In this document: positions 50,067 through 58,596 of the stretch, in pieces
How the letters are laid out: each line of letters opens with the position of its first letter
Numbering within the stretch: position 1 is the first letter of the stretch
Assembly (NCBI RefSeq): GCF_044197065.1
Contig: NZ_JBIQOI010000011.1
Location: 1-64,000, forward strand
Direction: 5' to 3'
Length of the DNA stretch: 64,000 nt
From: Kluyvera ascorbata_C
GTDB taxonomy: Bacteria; Pseudomonadota; Gammaproteobacteria; Enterobacterales; Enterobacteriaceae
The notes under the pieces: model-generated
Seen by the model: only the letters and a program-made list of their open reading frames with translations
Told to the model about the DNA's origin: nothing
Database searches by the model: none
Translations under genes and position numbers: made by a program

Positions 50067-51824
50067 ATGAAGATGCCATTTTTAAAAGACATTCCCCCGT
50101 TCATCTTCTTCACCGGTAAAGGTGGAGTGGGTAAAACATCTCTGGCCTGCGCTACTGCAGTATGGCTGGCCGATCAGGGAAAGAGAACACTTCTGGTGAG
50201 TACCGATCCGGCTTCCAATGTCGGTCAGGTATTTAGCCAGACTATCGGCCACCGAATCAAAGATATCAATACCGTAGAAAATCTTGCCGCGATGGAAGTT
50301 GACCCTATGGCTGCGGCACAGGCTTATCGTGACCGTGTGCTTGACCCCGTTCGTGAGCTGATGCCAGCCGATGTGGTCAGAAGCATTGAAGAGCAGCTCT
50401 CCGGTTCATGTACTACGGAAATCGCGGCATTTGATGAGTTTACTGGTCTGTTGACCAATCATGAGTTGCGGGAAAAATATGATCATATCGTATTTGATAC
50501 AGCGCCAACCGGTCATACCATCCGTATGCTTGAACTGCCGGGAGCCTGGAGCGGTTATCTTGAAGCAAATCCTGATGCCGCCGCTAATCTTGGGCCGCTG
50601 GTGGGACTGGAGAAACAACAGCACCAGTACTCCGATGCGGTTAAAGCGTTGTCTGATGCAGCACTCACGCGCTTAGTTTTGGTTGCACGTGCTCAGGCTT
50701 CAACGCTGAAAGAGGTATCCCATACGCATGATGAGCTGTCTGCTATCGGTTTGCAGCATCAGCACCTTGCCATAAATGGTGTGCTGCCGCCGTTTGCGGG
50801 TGAAAATGATCCACTGGCGCAAAGTATTCTGGCTCGGGAAGAAAATGCACTACAGGCAATGCCTGATAATCTGGCTAATCTTCCCCGCTCGCAGCTGTAT
50901 CTGAAGCCATTTAATCTGGTCGGTCTCGAAGCCTTGCGTGAGTTATTTACAGAGAGCGAAGCCTCGATGTCTCTCCCAACAACCACGCTGAACACTCTGG
51001 ATTTACCGAAACTTGCCTCGCTGGTTGATGAACTCAGCCTGACAGGTAAAGGTCTGGTAATGACGATGGGTAAAGGCGGCGTGGGCAAAACGACTGTTGC
51101 GGCATCGGTGGCGGTATCTCTGGCAAAACGCGGCCATAAAGTCCATCTGACCACATCCGATCCGGCAGCACATCTGTCTTATACTCTGGATGGCTCGCTA
51201 CCAAATCTTCAGGTCAGCCGTATCGACCCGAAGGTAGAGACGGAACGCTATCGTCGCTTTGTTCTGGAAAATCAGGGGAAAGGGTTAGATGCAGAAGGGC
51301 TGGCGGTGCTGGAGGAAGATCTCCGCTCTCCCTGTACTGAAGAGATCGCCGTCTTCCAGGCGTTCTCGCGGATCATCAAAGAGGCAGACGATCATTTTGT
51401 CATTATGGACACAGCGCCAACAGGCCACACGCTTCTGCTACTGGATGCAACAGGAGCCTATCATCGGGAAATGGTGCGCCAGATGGGGCAAACGCATGAC
51501 CATGTGTTGACGCCAATGATGCAATTGCAGGACCCGGAGAAGACGAAGGTGATTATCGTGACGCTTGCCGAAACGACACCTGTACTGGAAGCAGCAAACC
51601 TGCAGCAGGATCTGCGTCGAGCTGGCATCGAGCCGTGGGCATGGGTTGTTAATAACAGCCTGGCAGCTGCTGAACCGTCTTCGCCTTTCCTGAAGACCAG
51701 GGCGAACCGCGAGCTGCCTCTCATTTCTGATGTGGAAGAGCAGTATGCAAAGCGTATTGCATTAACAGCGCTACAGAGCGAAGAGCCAGTTGGTATTGAC
51801 CTGCTGGAAGAAATGGCGAAGTAA
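50067..51824 (+). CDS. arsA: ArsA arsenite-pump ATPase, variant lacking Cys172
   Basis: A 585-residue ATPase with two P-loop halves (GKGGVGKTS at residues 17-25; GKGGVGKTT near 332-340) and the DTAPTGHT signal-transduction motif in each. Cys115 (equivalent to R773 C113) in GSCTTEIAAF and the later PCTEEIAVF cysteine are kept. The third ligand, C172, is replaced by N174 (AAANLGPLVG). It powers arsenite export together with ArsB, whose gene is in the convergent operon. It pairs with an ArsD that has lost its own third cysteine. Confidence 0.9.
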   Translation: MKMPFLKDIPPFIFFTGKGGVGKTSLACATAVWLADQGKRTLLVSTDPASNVGQVFSQTIGHRIKDINTVENLAAMEVDPMAAAQAYRDRVLDPVRELMPADVVRSIEEQLSGSCTTEIAAFDEFTGLLTNHELREKYDHIVFDTAPTGHTIRMLELPGAWSGYLEANPDAAANLGPLVGLEKQQHQYSDAVKALSDAALTRLVLVARAQASTLKEVSHTHDELSAIGLQHQHLAINGVLPPFAGENDPLAQSILAREENALQAMPDNLANLPRSQLYLKPFNLVGLEALRELFTESEASMSLPTTTLNTLDLPKLASLVDELSLTGKGLVMTMGKGGVGKTTVAASVAVSLAKRGHKVHLTTSDPAAHLSYTLDGSLPNLQVSRIDPKVETERYRRFVLENQGKGLDAEGLAVLEEDLRSPCTEEIAVFQAFSRIIKEADDHFVIMDTAPTGHTLLLLDATGAYHREMVRQMGQTHDHVLTPMMQLQDPEKTKVIIVTLAETTPVLEAANLQQDLRRAGIEPWAWVVNNSLAAAEPSSPFLKTRANRELPLISDVEEQYAKRIALTALQSEEPVGIDLLEEMAK

Positions 51825-51828
51825 TAAT

Positions 51829-51850
51829 GAAGGGGGCAAATGCCCCCTTC
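51829..51850. terminator. Bidirectional terminator between convergent ars operons
   Basis: A near-perfect palindrome, gaagggggca-aa-tgcccccttc, lies between the arsA and arsC stops, with an atctttatttc tract on the plus side and a preceding ataatga on the other. Confidence 0.85.
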
Positions 51851-51854
51851 ATCT

Positions 51855-52280
51855 TTATTTCAGTCTTTTACCTGCATCATCAACGACTTTTTCACCATCT
51901 TCCTTGGTGAACGCCGCTTTCTGGGCATCCGGAAGGATATCCAGAACCACCTCCGAAGGACGGCAAAGTTTAGTTCCCAGTGGCGTCACCACAATCGGAC
52001 GGTTAATCAAAATCGGATGTTGCAGCATAAAGTCGATGAGCTGGTCATCAGTAAATTTATCTTCTGCAAGACCCAGCTCCTCATACGGCTCGACGTTCTT
52101 ACGCAGCAAAGCCCGTACCGTGATCCCCATATCTGCAATGAGTTTGACCAGCTCATCGCGCGAAGGTGGGTTTTCGAGGTAAAGAATAACGGTCGGTTCA
52201 GTACCGCTGTTACGGATCATTTCCAGCGTATTACGCGACGTGCCGCAGGCTGGGTTGTGATAAATGGTGATGTTGCTCAT
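51855..52280 (-). CDS. arsC: Arsenate reductase ArsC (glutaredoxin-dependent)
   Basis: A 141-residue arsenate reductase of the R773 type. The catalytic cysteine lies in HNPACGTSRNT (residue 12), with the arginine triad later (about 60, 94 and 107). It reduces As(V) to As(III), which ArsB/ArsA then exports. It is the last gene of the leftward operon arsRDABC and lies 12 bases after arsB. Confidence 0.94.
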   Translation of the reverse strand: MSNITIYHNPACGTSRNTLEMIRNSGTEPTVILYLENPPSRDELVKLIADMGITVRALLRKNVEPYEELGLAEDKFTDDQLIDFMLQHPILINRPIVVTPLGTKLCRPSEVVLDILPDAQKAAFTKEDGEKVVDDAGKRLK

Positions 52281-52292
52281 ATCAGTATCTCA

Positions 52293-53582
52293 TTACAAAG
52301 TGAAAGAGAGACGTAGCGCCAGCGCGGCCAGCGTTACAAACAGCACAGGCAGCGTCATGACGATCCCGGTGCGGAAATAGTATCCCCAGGTGATGGTCAT
52401 GTTCTTCTGTGAAAGGACATGCAGCCAGAGCAGCGTTGCCAGGCTACCAATAGGTGTAATTTTCGGTCCCAGATCGCAGCCAATCACGTTGGCATAAATC
52501 ATCGCCTCTTTGATAACGCCTGTTGCGGTGCTGCCATCAATAGAGAGAGCGCCAACCAGCACGGTAGGCATGTTGTTCATGATGGAAGACAGGAAAGCCG
52601 TCAGGAAGCCAGTACCCAGCGTTGCGGCCCAGAGTCCTTTATCCGCCAGTACGTTCAGCACACCTGAAAGGTATTCGGTTAGCCCGGCGTTGCGCAGACC
52701 GTAGACCACCAGGTACATCCCCAGTGAGAAGATGACGATCTGCCAGGGTGCGCCACGCAGCACTTTACCGGTGTTAATGGCATGACCTCGTTTAGCTACT
52801 GCAAACAGGATCACAGCTCCAACAGCCGCAATCGCGCTAACGGGAATACCGAGCGGCTCGAGGACAAAGAACCCAACCAACAGAAGAATTAAAACTATCC
52901 AGCCGGTTCTGAAGGTTGCCAGATCTTTAATCGCCTTTGCCGGTGCTTTCAGGAGAGCCAGGTCGTAAGTCGGTGGAATATCTTTGCGGAAGAACAGATG
53001 CAGCATCACCAGCGTGGCGATAATAGCGGCAATATCCACCGGCACCATTACCGACGCATACTCAGTGAAGCCCAGTCCAAAGAAGTCCGCCGAGACTATA
53101 TTCACCAGGTTCGACACGATAAGCGGCAGGCTGGCCGTATCGGCAATAAAACCGGCAGCCATGACGAATGCCAGCGTGGTGCCTTTGCTGAACCCTAATG
53201 CCAGCAGCATGGCAATGACTATCGGCGTCAAAATAAGTGCCGCGCCATCGTTGGCAAACAGTGCCGCCACCGCCGCACCGAGCAGAACGATATACGTAAA
53301 GAGCAAACGTCCGCGACCGTTACCCCAGCGGGAAACGTGCAGCGCTGCCCATTCGAAAAAACCGGACTCATCAAGCAGCAAGCTGATAATAATTACGGCA
53401 ATAAAGGTCGCCGTCGCGTTCCAGACGATATTCCACACCACCGGAATATCACCCACATGCACAACGCCTGATATCAGAGCCAGTCCCGCGCCCAGCATTG
53501 CACTCCAGCCGATCCCTAATCCCTTCGGTTGCCAGATAACCAAAACAATGGTCAGGACAAAAATAGCGCCTGCCAGTAACAT
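52293..53582 (-). CDS. arsB: Arsenite efflux membrane protein ArsB
   Basis: A 429-residue inner-membrane antiporter with twelve hydrophobic segments, the standard ArsB length. Typical parts are FFEWAALHVSRWGNGRGRLLF and FANDGAALILTPIV. It moves As(III) and Sb(III) out, either by proton antiport alone or as the channel for ArsA. It serves both ArsA copies of this locus, since the rightward operon has no ArsB. Confidence 0.95.
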   Translation of the reverse strand: MLLAGAIFVLTIVLVIWQPKGLGIGWSAMLGAGLALISGVVHVGDIPVVWNIVWNATATFIAVIIISLLLDESGFFEWAALHVSRWGNGRGRLLFTYIVLLGAAVAALFANDGAALILTPIVIAMLLALGFSKGTTLAFVMAAGFIADTASLPLIVSNLVNIVSADFFGLGFTEYASVMVPVDIAAIIATLVMLHLFFRKDIPPTYDLALLKAPAKAIKDLATFRTGWIVLILLLVGFFVLEPLGIPVSAIAAVGAVILFAVAKRGHAINTGKVLRGAPWQIVIFSLGMYLVVYGLRNAGLTEYLSGVLNVLADKGLWAATLGTGFLTAFLSSIMNNMPTVLVGALSIDGSTATGVIKEAMIYANVIGCDLGPKITPIGSLATLLWLHVLSQKNMTITWGYYFRTGIVMTLPVLFVTLAALALRLSFTL

Positions 53583-53629
53583 AAAACCTCCTGACAGGGC
53601 GACTTTGCCGCCCTGTATATGCCAAAAAA

Positions 53630-55381
53630 TTAACTCATCAACTCTCTGAGCTTTTCAATACCGGCGGGCTCTGACGCCAGCACCGGAACAAGCGCTATAC
53701 GCTCAGCGTGCTGATTCTTAACAGCCTCAATCTGAGCCCGTTCCTGCCGGGCGCGCTGGCAAAGCAACGGAGAACGCGTATCCGCAATGGAAAGGCTGTT
53801 ATTGATAATCCAGCCCCACGGATAAATTCCCGCTCTTTCGAGGTCAGCCTGCAGGTTTGCCGCTTCCAACACCGGTGTGTTTTCAGGAAGCGTAACCAGC
53901 AGAACTTTGGTTCGCTCTGGGTCCTGAAGCTGCATCATTGGTGTAGTGAAATGTCCCTTTTCACCCATTTTTTTGGCAATTTCGCGGTGATACGCCCCAG
54001 TGGCATCCAGCAGCAAAAGCGTATGCCCGGTTGGTGCCGTGTCCATGACCACAAAGCGCTTACCTGCTTCACGAATTACCCTTGAAAAGGCCTGAAAGAC
54101 GGCAATTTCTTCGGTGCAAGGGGAGCGTAAATCTTCTTCCAGCAGCCGTTTCCCAGCTTCGTCCAGATCTCTTCCCTTCGTCTCAAGAACATGCTGGCGA
54201 TAGCGTTCGGTTTCATCGTGAGGGTTGATGCGGCTGACCTGAAGGTTTTTGAGGCTGCCGTTCAGCGTTGTACTTAGGTGCGCAGCAGGATCAGAGGTCG
54301 TGAGATGCACGTCAAATCCCATGTCTGCCAGCCTTACGGCGATGGCAGCAGCCATTGTGGTTTTCCCTACGCCACCTTTGCCCATCAGCATAATCAGGCC
54401 GTGTTCGCTGCGAGCGATATCATTGACCAGGCCAGAGAGCGATAAGTTTTCAGGCGTGTACTGGATGTTCGTTACCGGGAGCGGTAATGCCTCAGAACCG
54501 GTATCCAGCAGTCCCTTCAATGCTGAAACACCAACCATATTGACTGGCTGTAGTAATAGGGTATCTGTCGGTAGCCCAGATAAATCGGCAGGAAGATTTG
54601 CCAGTGCCTCCTGCTCACGTTGCCATATCGCAGCGGCCAGGGCGTCATGTTCAGCTTCGGCTTTAGGCAGCACACCATTAATCACCAGGTATTGGTTTTT
54701 CAGGCCAATTGCGGCGAGTTCTTCATGGGTGCGGGCGACTTCCTGCAGCGTAGATTTTTGCAGTCGCGCAACCAGAACCAGGCGGGTACGTTCAGGATCG
54801 GATAACGCCTCTACCGCATAAGCATACTGCTCACGCTGCTTTTCCAGCCCGGCCATTGGGCCAAGACAGGAAGCACCATCTGGATTACTTTCAATGAAGC
54901 TACTCCAGGCACCGGGAAGCTGGAGAAGGCGAATCGTGTGGCCCGTCGGCGCTGTATCAAAAATGATGTGATCGAAGCGGGTCAGCAGGGAAGCGTCTGT
55001 CAATAAGCCGGTGAACTCATCAAACGCCGCAATCTCAGTGGTACAGGCTCCTGAAAGCTGCTCGCTGATACTGTTAACAACATCATCAGGCAGAAGACCT
55101 TTGATAGGATCAACGATTCTGGCGCGGTATTGCTGGGCGGCTTCCTGCGGGTCAATCTCCAGAGCAGAAAGCCCAGGAACTGCCGTCACAGGGCGAATGG
55201 TATTACCGATAGCCTGATCGAATACCTGACCGACATTGGAGGCCGGATCGGTACTGACCAGCAAAACCCGCTTACCCTGTTCAGCAAGGCGGATTACCGT
55301 CGCGCAGGAAATAGAAGTTTTACCTACACCTCCCTTACCGGTAAAAAACAGGTAAGGCGGGATATTCTGTAAGAATTTCAT
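53630..55381 (-). CDS. arsA: ArsA arsenite-pump ATPase (canonical)
   Basis: A 583-residue ATPase, the same length as R773 ArsA. It has two P-loops (GKGGVGKTS, GKGGVGKTT), and the metalloid-site cysteines C113 (GACTTEIAAF) and C172 (GASCLGPMAG) are in place together with the third in SPCTEEIAVF. The ATG at 55381 has a full AGGAGG site. Upstream ATGs at 55405 and 55393 are ignored. It is encoded between arsD and arsB in the leftward operon. Confidence 0.95.
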   Translation of the reverse strand: MKFLQNIPPYLFFTGKGGVGKTSISCATVIRLAEQGKRVLLVSTDPASNVGQVFDQAIGNTIRPVTAVPGLSALEIDPQEAAQQYRARIVDPIKGLLPDDVVNSISEQLSGACTTEIAAFDEFTGLLTDASLLTRFDHIIFDTAPTGHTIRLLQLPGAWSSFIESNPDGASCLGPMAGLEKQREQYAYAVEALSDPERTRLVLVARLQKSTLQEVARTHEELAAIGLKNQYLVINGVLPKAEAEHDALAAAIWQREQEALANLPADLSGLPTDTLLLQPVNMVGVSALKGLLDTGSEALPLPVTNIQYTPENLSLSGLVNDIARSEHGLIMLMGKGGVGKTTMAAAIAVRLADMGFDVHLTTSDPAAHLSTTLNGSLKNLQVSRINPHDETERYRQHVLETKGRDLDEAGKRLLEEDLRSPCTEEIAVFQAFSRVIREAGKRFVVMDTAPTGHTLLLLDATGAYHREIAKKMGEKGHFTTPMMQLQDPERTKVLLVTLPENTPVLEAANLQADLERAGIYPWGWIINNSLSIADTRSPLLCQRARQERAQIEAVKNQHAERIALVPVLASEPAGIEKLRELMS

Positions 55382-55398
55382 ATGTCCTCCTGACATAT

Positions 55399-55761
55399 TC
55401 AGCAACAGGAAGTATTACCACCACAGCAGCTGGTGGGAGCTAACCCTACCTTCTCCAGCGGAATACCGAACCAGCGAGCCAGCTCAGCACGTTTTGGGTA
55501 TCGCCCTGCCATCACCGTTTCACCGTCCAACAGCAGTAGCGGAAGCCCTTCTGCTCCAGATGCTTCGAGGAATGCTTTCGCTTTCTCATTCTGAACAAAG
55601 CTCATGGGCTGCTGCGCCAGGTTGTAACGTTCAACCTGTACACCACGTCCTTTCAGCCACTGCACATCAGCAGAAAAATCAACCAGAACCTGATCGACAT
55701 CTGAGCCACATACGCCGGTACTACAGCACATTGCCGGGTCAAACACCGTTAACGTCTTCAT
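55399..55761 (-). CDS. arsD: ArsD arsenic metallochaperone (canonical)
   Basis: A 120-residue ArsD with the R773 signature: C12, C13 and C18 in AMCCSTGVCG, and further C-terminal cysteine pairs (CCGGNTSCC). It hands As(III) to ArsA and weakly represses the operon. The start at 55761 gives MKTLTVFDPA, and the longer frame to 55818 is not supported. It lies 47 bases after arsR. Confidence 0.93.
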   Translation of the reverse strand: MKTLTVFDPAMCCSTGVCGSDVDQVLVDFSADVQWLKGRGVQVERYNLAQQPMSFVQNEKAKAFLEASGAEGLPLLLLDGETVMAGRYPKRAELARWFGIPLEKVGLAPTSCCGGNTSCC

Positions 55762-55808
55762 TCTGAATACCTCACATTTGAAAAAACATATATGTTTAGG
55801 CAAATTTT

Positions 55809-56159
55809 TTAGATGCAAACAGCCTTACCGCTACCAGAGCAGTTTGCCGATGTCAGCTTACGGGCGATGGTCTGTACGTCGTCCTGTTGGCTTAACCAGG
55901 CCTGCTCAATCACCTGAGCGGCCCAGGAAGGAATATGCGGGGATAAGCGATAATGAACCCATTTCCCCTGCTTGCGATCCAGCAATAGACCGCTTTCCCG
56001 GAGCATTGCCAGATGACGGGAGATCTTGGGCTGCGACTGATCCAGCGCTGTACAGAGATCGCACACGCACAGCTCTCCCATCTCTCTGAGCAGCAGTACG
56101 ATCCCTAGACGGGTTTCATCGGAGAGGTTTTTGAAGAGTTGTAGGGAAGTTAGTGACAT
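55809..56159 (-). CDS. arsR: ArsR arsenite-responsive repressor (R773 type)
   Basis: A 116-residue ArsR with the classical As(III) site ELCVCDLC (about residues 30-37) at the start of the DNA-binding helix region, followed by SQPKISRHLAML. It controls the leftward arsRDABC operon. Upstream, an aaaaaacatatgtgtta-like stretch (56222-56240) may be its operator. A similar aaaaaacatatatgtt lies between arsR and arsD, at about 55781-55798. Confidence 0.93.
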   Translation of the reverse strand: MSLTSLQLFKNLSDETRLGIVLLLREMGELCVCDLCTALDQSQPKISRHLAMLRESGLLLDRKQGKWVHYRLSPHIPSWAAQVIEQAWLSQQDDVQTIARKLTSANCSGSGKAVCI

Positions 56160-56352
56160 TAGGCCTCCTGTTCTATTGAAGTCAGGATACGCCTTAAATG
56201 AATAAGATCAATTAACAAATACGAAAAAACATATGTGTTAGAGCGTAATGCTTTATCGGGCATGTGTTACGGACAGTTTAGAGTCCTGGAATTCCCTGAC
56301 GCAAGCGCATTATACGTCGCGATTACAGATGAAAAAACACAACAGAGATGGA

Positions 56353-56398
56353 CTTTAAGTTGATTTCGGTAGACTTGGGAAGAGTTTGAAATGGTGCC
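56353..56398. other. Third att copy, internal island junction
   Basis: The run ctttaagttgatttcggtag, then actt..gaagagtttgaaatggtgcc, matches attR (63073-63118) with about one mismatch. It stops exactly at the CCA end and the last two bases of the tRNA (ggtgcc). It lies in the same orientation as the outer repeats and divides the island into a 16-kb left and a 6.7-kb right element. Confidence 0.85.
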
Positions 56399-56953
56399 AA
56401 TGGTCAGGGTCGTATTGGTGCCAGAGCAATCGATTACGGCGGAGTACGTAATATTTTATGAATTTTCAAGGATACGCCTGTTCGTATCGGCCTGATGACC
56501 ACGATTGGCGTGACTGAACGGCTCAGCATCTGGAATCAAAGCACTGAGGTTCATGACTGGAAAAGACGTGCCGAGCGTCTGGTCAGGGCCAGCGGTCATC
56601 CCTATACCATCGTCAGGCCCGGCTGGTTTGATTACAACAATGATGATGAACGCAGGAGCGTTATGCTTCAGGGGGATCGTCGCCACGCGGGAACACCGGA
56701 AGATGATGTGATATCCCGGGAGCAAATCGCAGAGGTTCTGGTCAGTGCCCTGACCAATGACGAGGCAAAAAACAAAACGTTCGAGCTGGTGGCTGAACGA
56801 GGTGAAGCACCACAGGATCTTACTCCACTGTTTGCAAACCTGCAGACTGATGATCCACAAAAAAATGATGGGGTTTTAGACATAGACAATATGCCTCTCA
56901 AGGAAGAACCGGAGTGCATTGTTAACGAGCTGAATTTGTATTCAAAAAATTAA
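56399..56953 (+). pseudogene. SDR-family oxidoreductase remnant
   Basis: The C-terminal part of an NAD(P)-binding atypical short-chain dehydrogenase. The frame GRIGARAIDYGGVRN begins directly at the att junction, meets a TGA stop at 56459-56461, and continues from FKDTPVRIGLMTTIGVTERLS to the end (intact frame from ATG 56495). The Rossmann nucleotide-binding start is missing. The YTIVRPGWFD segment identifies the family. It is truncated by the integration junction and also carries an internal stop, so it is not expected to work. Confidence 0.75.
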
Positions 56954-57093
56954 CTAATCTACAACCATGACAATTTTGTTATATAGCGGTCAGTCTCATG
57001 ACAGCTTAGGTCTGTATATTTGAATGTACAGAGGGGATAGTTTCCCTGATACGAGTCCAGTTTCAAACATAGATTTTAAAAGAGGTATTAGAT

Positions 57094-57345
57094 ATGAAAT
57101 CACTACTTATTACTTCATTGGTCATGAGATTTACTGCAGTGTATGCCGCATCTGCCGCTCAGGAAATTGACCACGCAGATGGGAAAGAAAAGATGGGTGT
57201 AGCCTCAGCCAGCAATGCTTATACGCTTGATGATTTATCGAATGCGCTCTCTCGTAAGGCTGATGAGCAAGAAGCAACATCATTCAAAATCCTGTCGACT
57301 ACGGGGAATAACCGACTGCACGGGGTTGCGGAAATCTATCAATAA
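57094..57345 (+). CDS. DUF1471 (YhcN/BhsA family) periplasmic protein
   Basis: An 83-residue protein with an N-terminal signal peptide (about residues 1-22) and a DUF1471 domain, a small fold of enteric stress proteins such as BhsA, McbA and YhcN. The segments DDLSNALSRKADEQEATSFKIL and HGVAEIYQ are typical. The signal region has an unusual charged residue (VMRFTAVYA) compared with relatives. It has its own AGAGG ribosome site and is not part of the adjacent leftward operon. Confidence 0.75.
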   Translation: MKSLLITSLVMRFTAVYAASAAQEIDHADGKEKMGVASASNAYTLDDLSNALSRKADEQEATSFKILSTTGNNRLHGVAEIYQ

Positions 57346-57533
57346 AAATTAATTGCGATGCTACATAATTTCCATATGGAATAACAATCTATAGTTAAAG
57401 CAAGCACCATCATCATTCACACATTACATTTATTAATATAGCTAGAAGTTTCAAATAATTAGATATTTAACATTAGCCATATTCAATCAAAAAAATAACG
57501 CCCTGCCATTTCAAGTAAAAATCACCAATATTT

Positions 57534-58526
57534 TCAGATAGTAGGGGCGTTAACTTTTTCAGTTTTTTTATTTTTTCTTGCAGGAGGTTTAGGCTTATAC
57601 GCATTAACAAAAAGTTGATATGAATCCTGTAATGATAATCCGGGAAGGGTATCGTTTTTAGCACTAAATATTGCATAGTACTTTTCGAATCGACTTATAT
57701 CTTTTTCAAACACCCATGTCCATTCAGAATCATATAGTCTTTCTCCTCCTTTTTCCTTATTTTTGTTCTCAACTGTACGATTAATTATAAATTTGAAAAC
57801 AGTGTTATTCAAAGTTCTAATAAAATTCTCCACAATAAATGCGATTTGCTCGAGATCCTCATTATTGAGTATTATCGGTTTTTCTAAGTGCTTCATATGT
57901 TCAGCCAATCCTAGTCGGATTGCATTTTTCGAACCCAACTTACCAAATCGATGAACACAACAATGCCTTAACTCACAAACTTTCATGAATTCGCTTGAGC
58001 ATTTCATCATTTCGATTGGTCTTTGTCCTTTCATTCCAATAATGTCCTTTAATGTTTCAAAAACATTATAAGGGCTTGCCAATGAAAAGTCCTCAAGTAA
58101 AGCCTCTGGTAATAACTCCTTTTTATGGTGTTGTGCCGCTGCATAACTAACGGCCTTATCAGAAACTATAGACTGAATATATTCATCATGATTAATTAGA
58201 TTCCTGATAAGAGCTCGCAAATAACTTTCGGCTGCAGACACATAACCTAATAACAACAGATGGCTTAATGTGTTTGAAATATCACCAGATCTTAACAAGT
58301 GAAGTTGTTTTGTATTAGCTATAAAAAGATCTAACGGGGATTCCTTGCTATCAACAGGTAACTCATTAAATTTTTTGTGTGTCTCAAACGAAAAAACTAG
58401 AGCTGGATTACTACATAGTTCAAAAAACTCTCTTCCATCTAAGTTATCATGAGTTGCAGTAACAACTGAGGACGCCACATTATGATGAGTGGTCTCTTCA
58501 TAATCCTCTTTTGATTCTAGTTCCAT
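57534..58526 (-). CDS. Protein with HEPN-type R-H-x3-H motif
   Basis: A 330-residue mainly helical protein of no recognised family. Residues 187-192 read RHCCVH, fitting the R-[NHKQ]-x3-H catalytic motif of HEPN ribonucleases, and sit in a helix with preceding MKVCEL. The C-terminus is basic (KPPARKNKKTEK). A start at 58526 is chosen, as the longer frame to 58652 overlaps the ATPase gene. It is the last gene of the AT-rich operon methyltransferase-ATPase-this gene, which suggests an RNA-cutting effector controlled by the ATPase. The nuclease role is inferred from one short motif. Confidence 0.55.
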   Translation of the reverse strand: MELESKEDYEETTHHNVASSVVTATHDNLDGREFFELCSNPALVFSFETHKKFNELPVDSKESPLDLFIANTKQLHLLRSGDISNTLSHLLLLGYVSAAESYLRALIRNLINHDEYIQSIVSDKAVSYAAAQHHKKELLPEALLEDFSLASPYNVFETLKDIIGMKGQRPIEMMKCSSEFMKVCELRHCCVHRFGKLGSKNAIRLGLAEHMKHLEKPIILNNEDLEQIAFIVENFIRTLNNTVFKFIINRTVENKNKEKGGERLYDSEWTWVFEKDISRFEKYYAIFSAKNDTLPGLSLQDSYQLFVNAYKPKPPARKNKKTEKVNAPTI

Positions 58527-58596
58527 TTTCCCGACTCTTTTTAAATTAAACTTTTCAGATAAGAAAGACACGATTGACAAGTAAATGCCATCAAAA

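Noticed and set aside
47978..56159. Arsenic block as a transposon
   Set aside because: I found no transposase, resolvase or terminal inverted repeats around it. The only boundaries seen are the island att copies.
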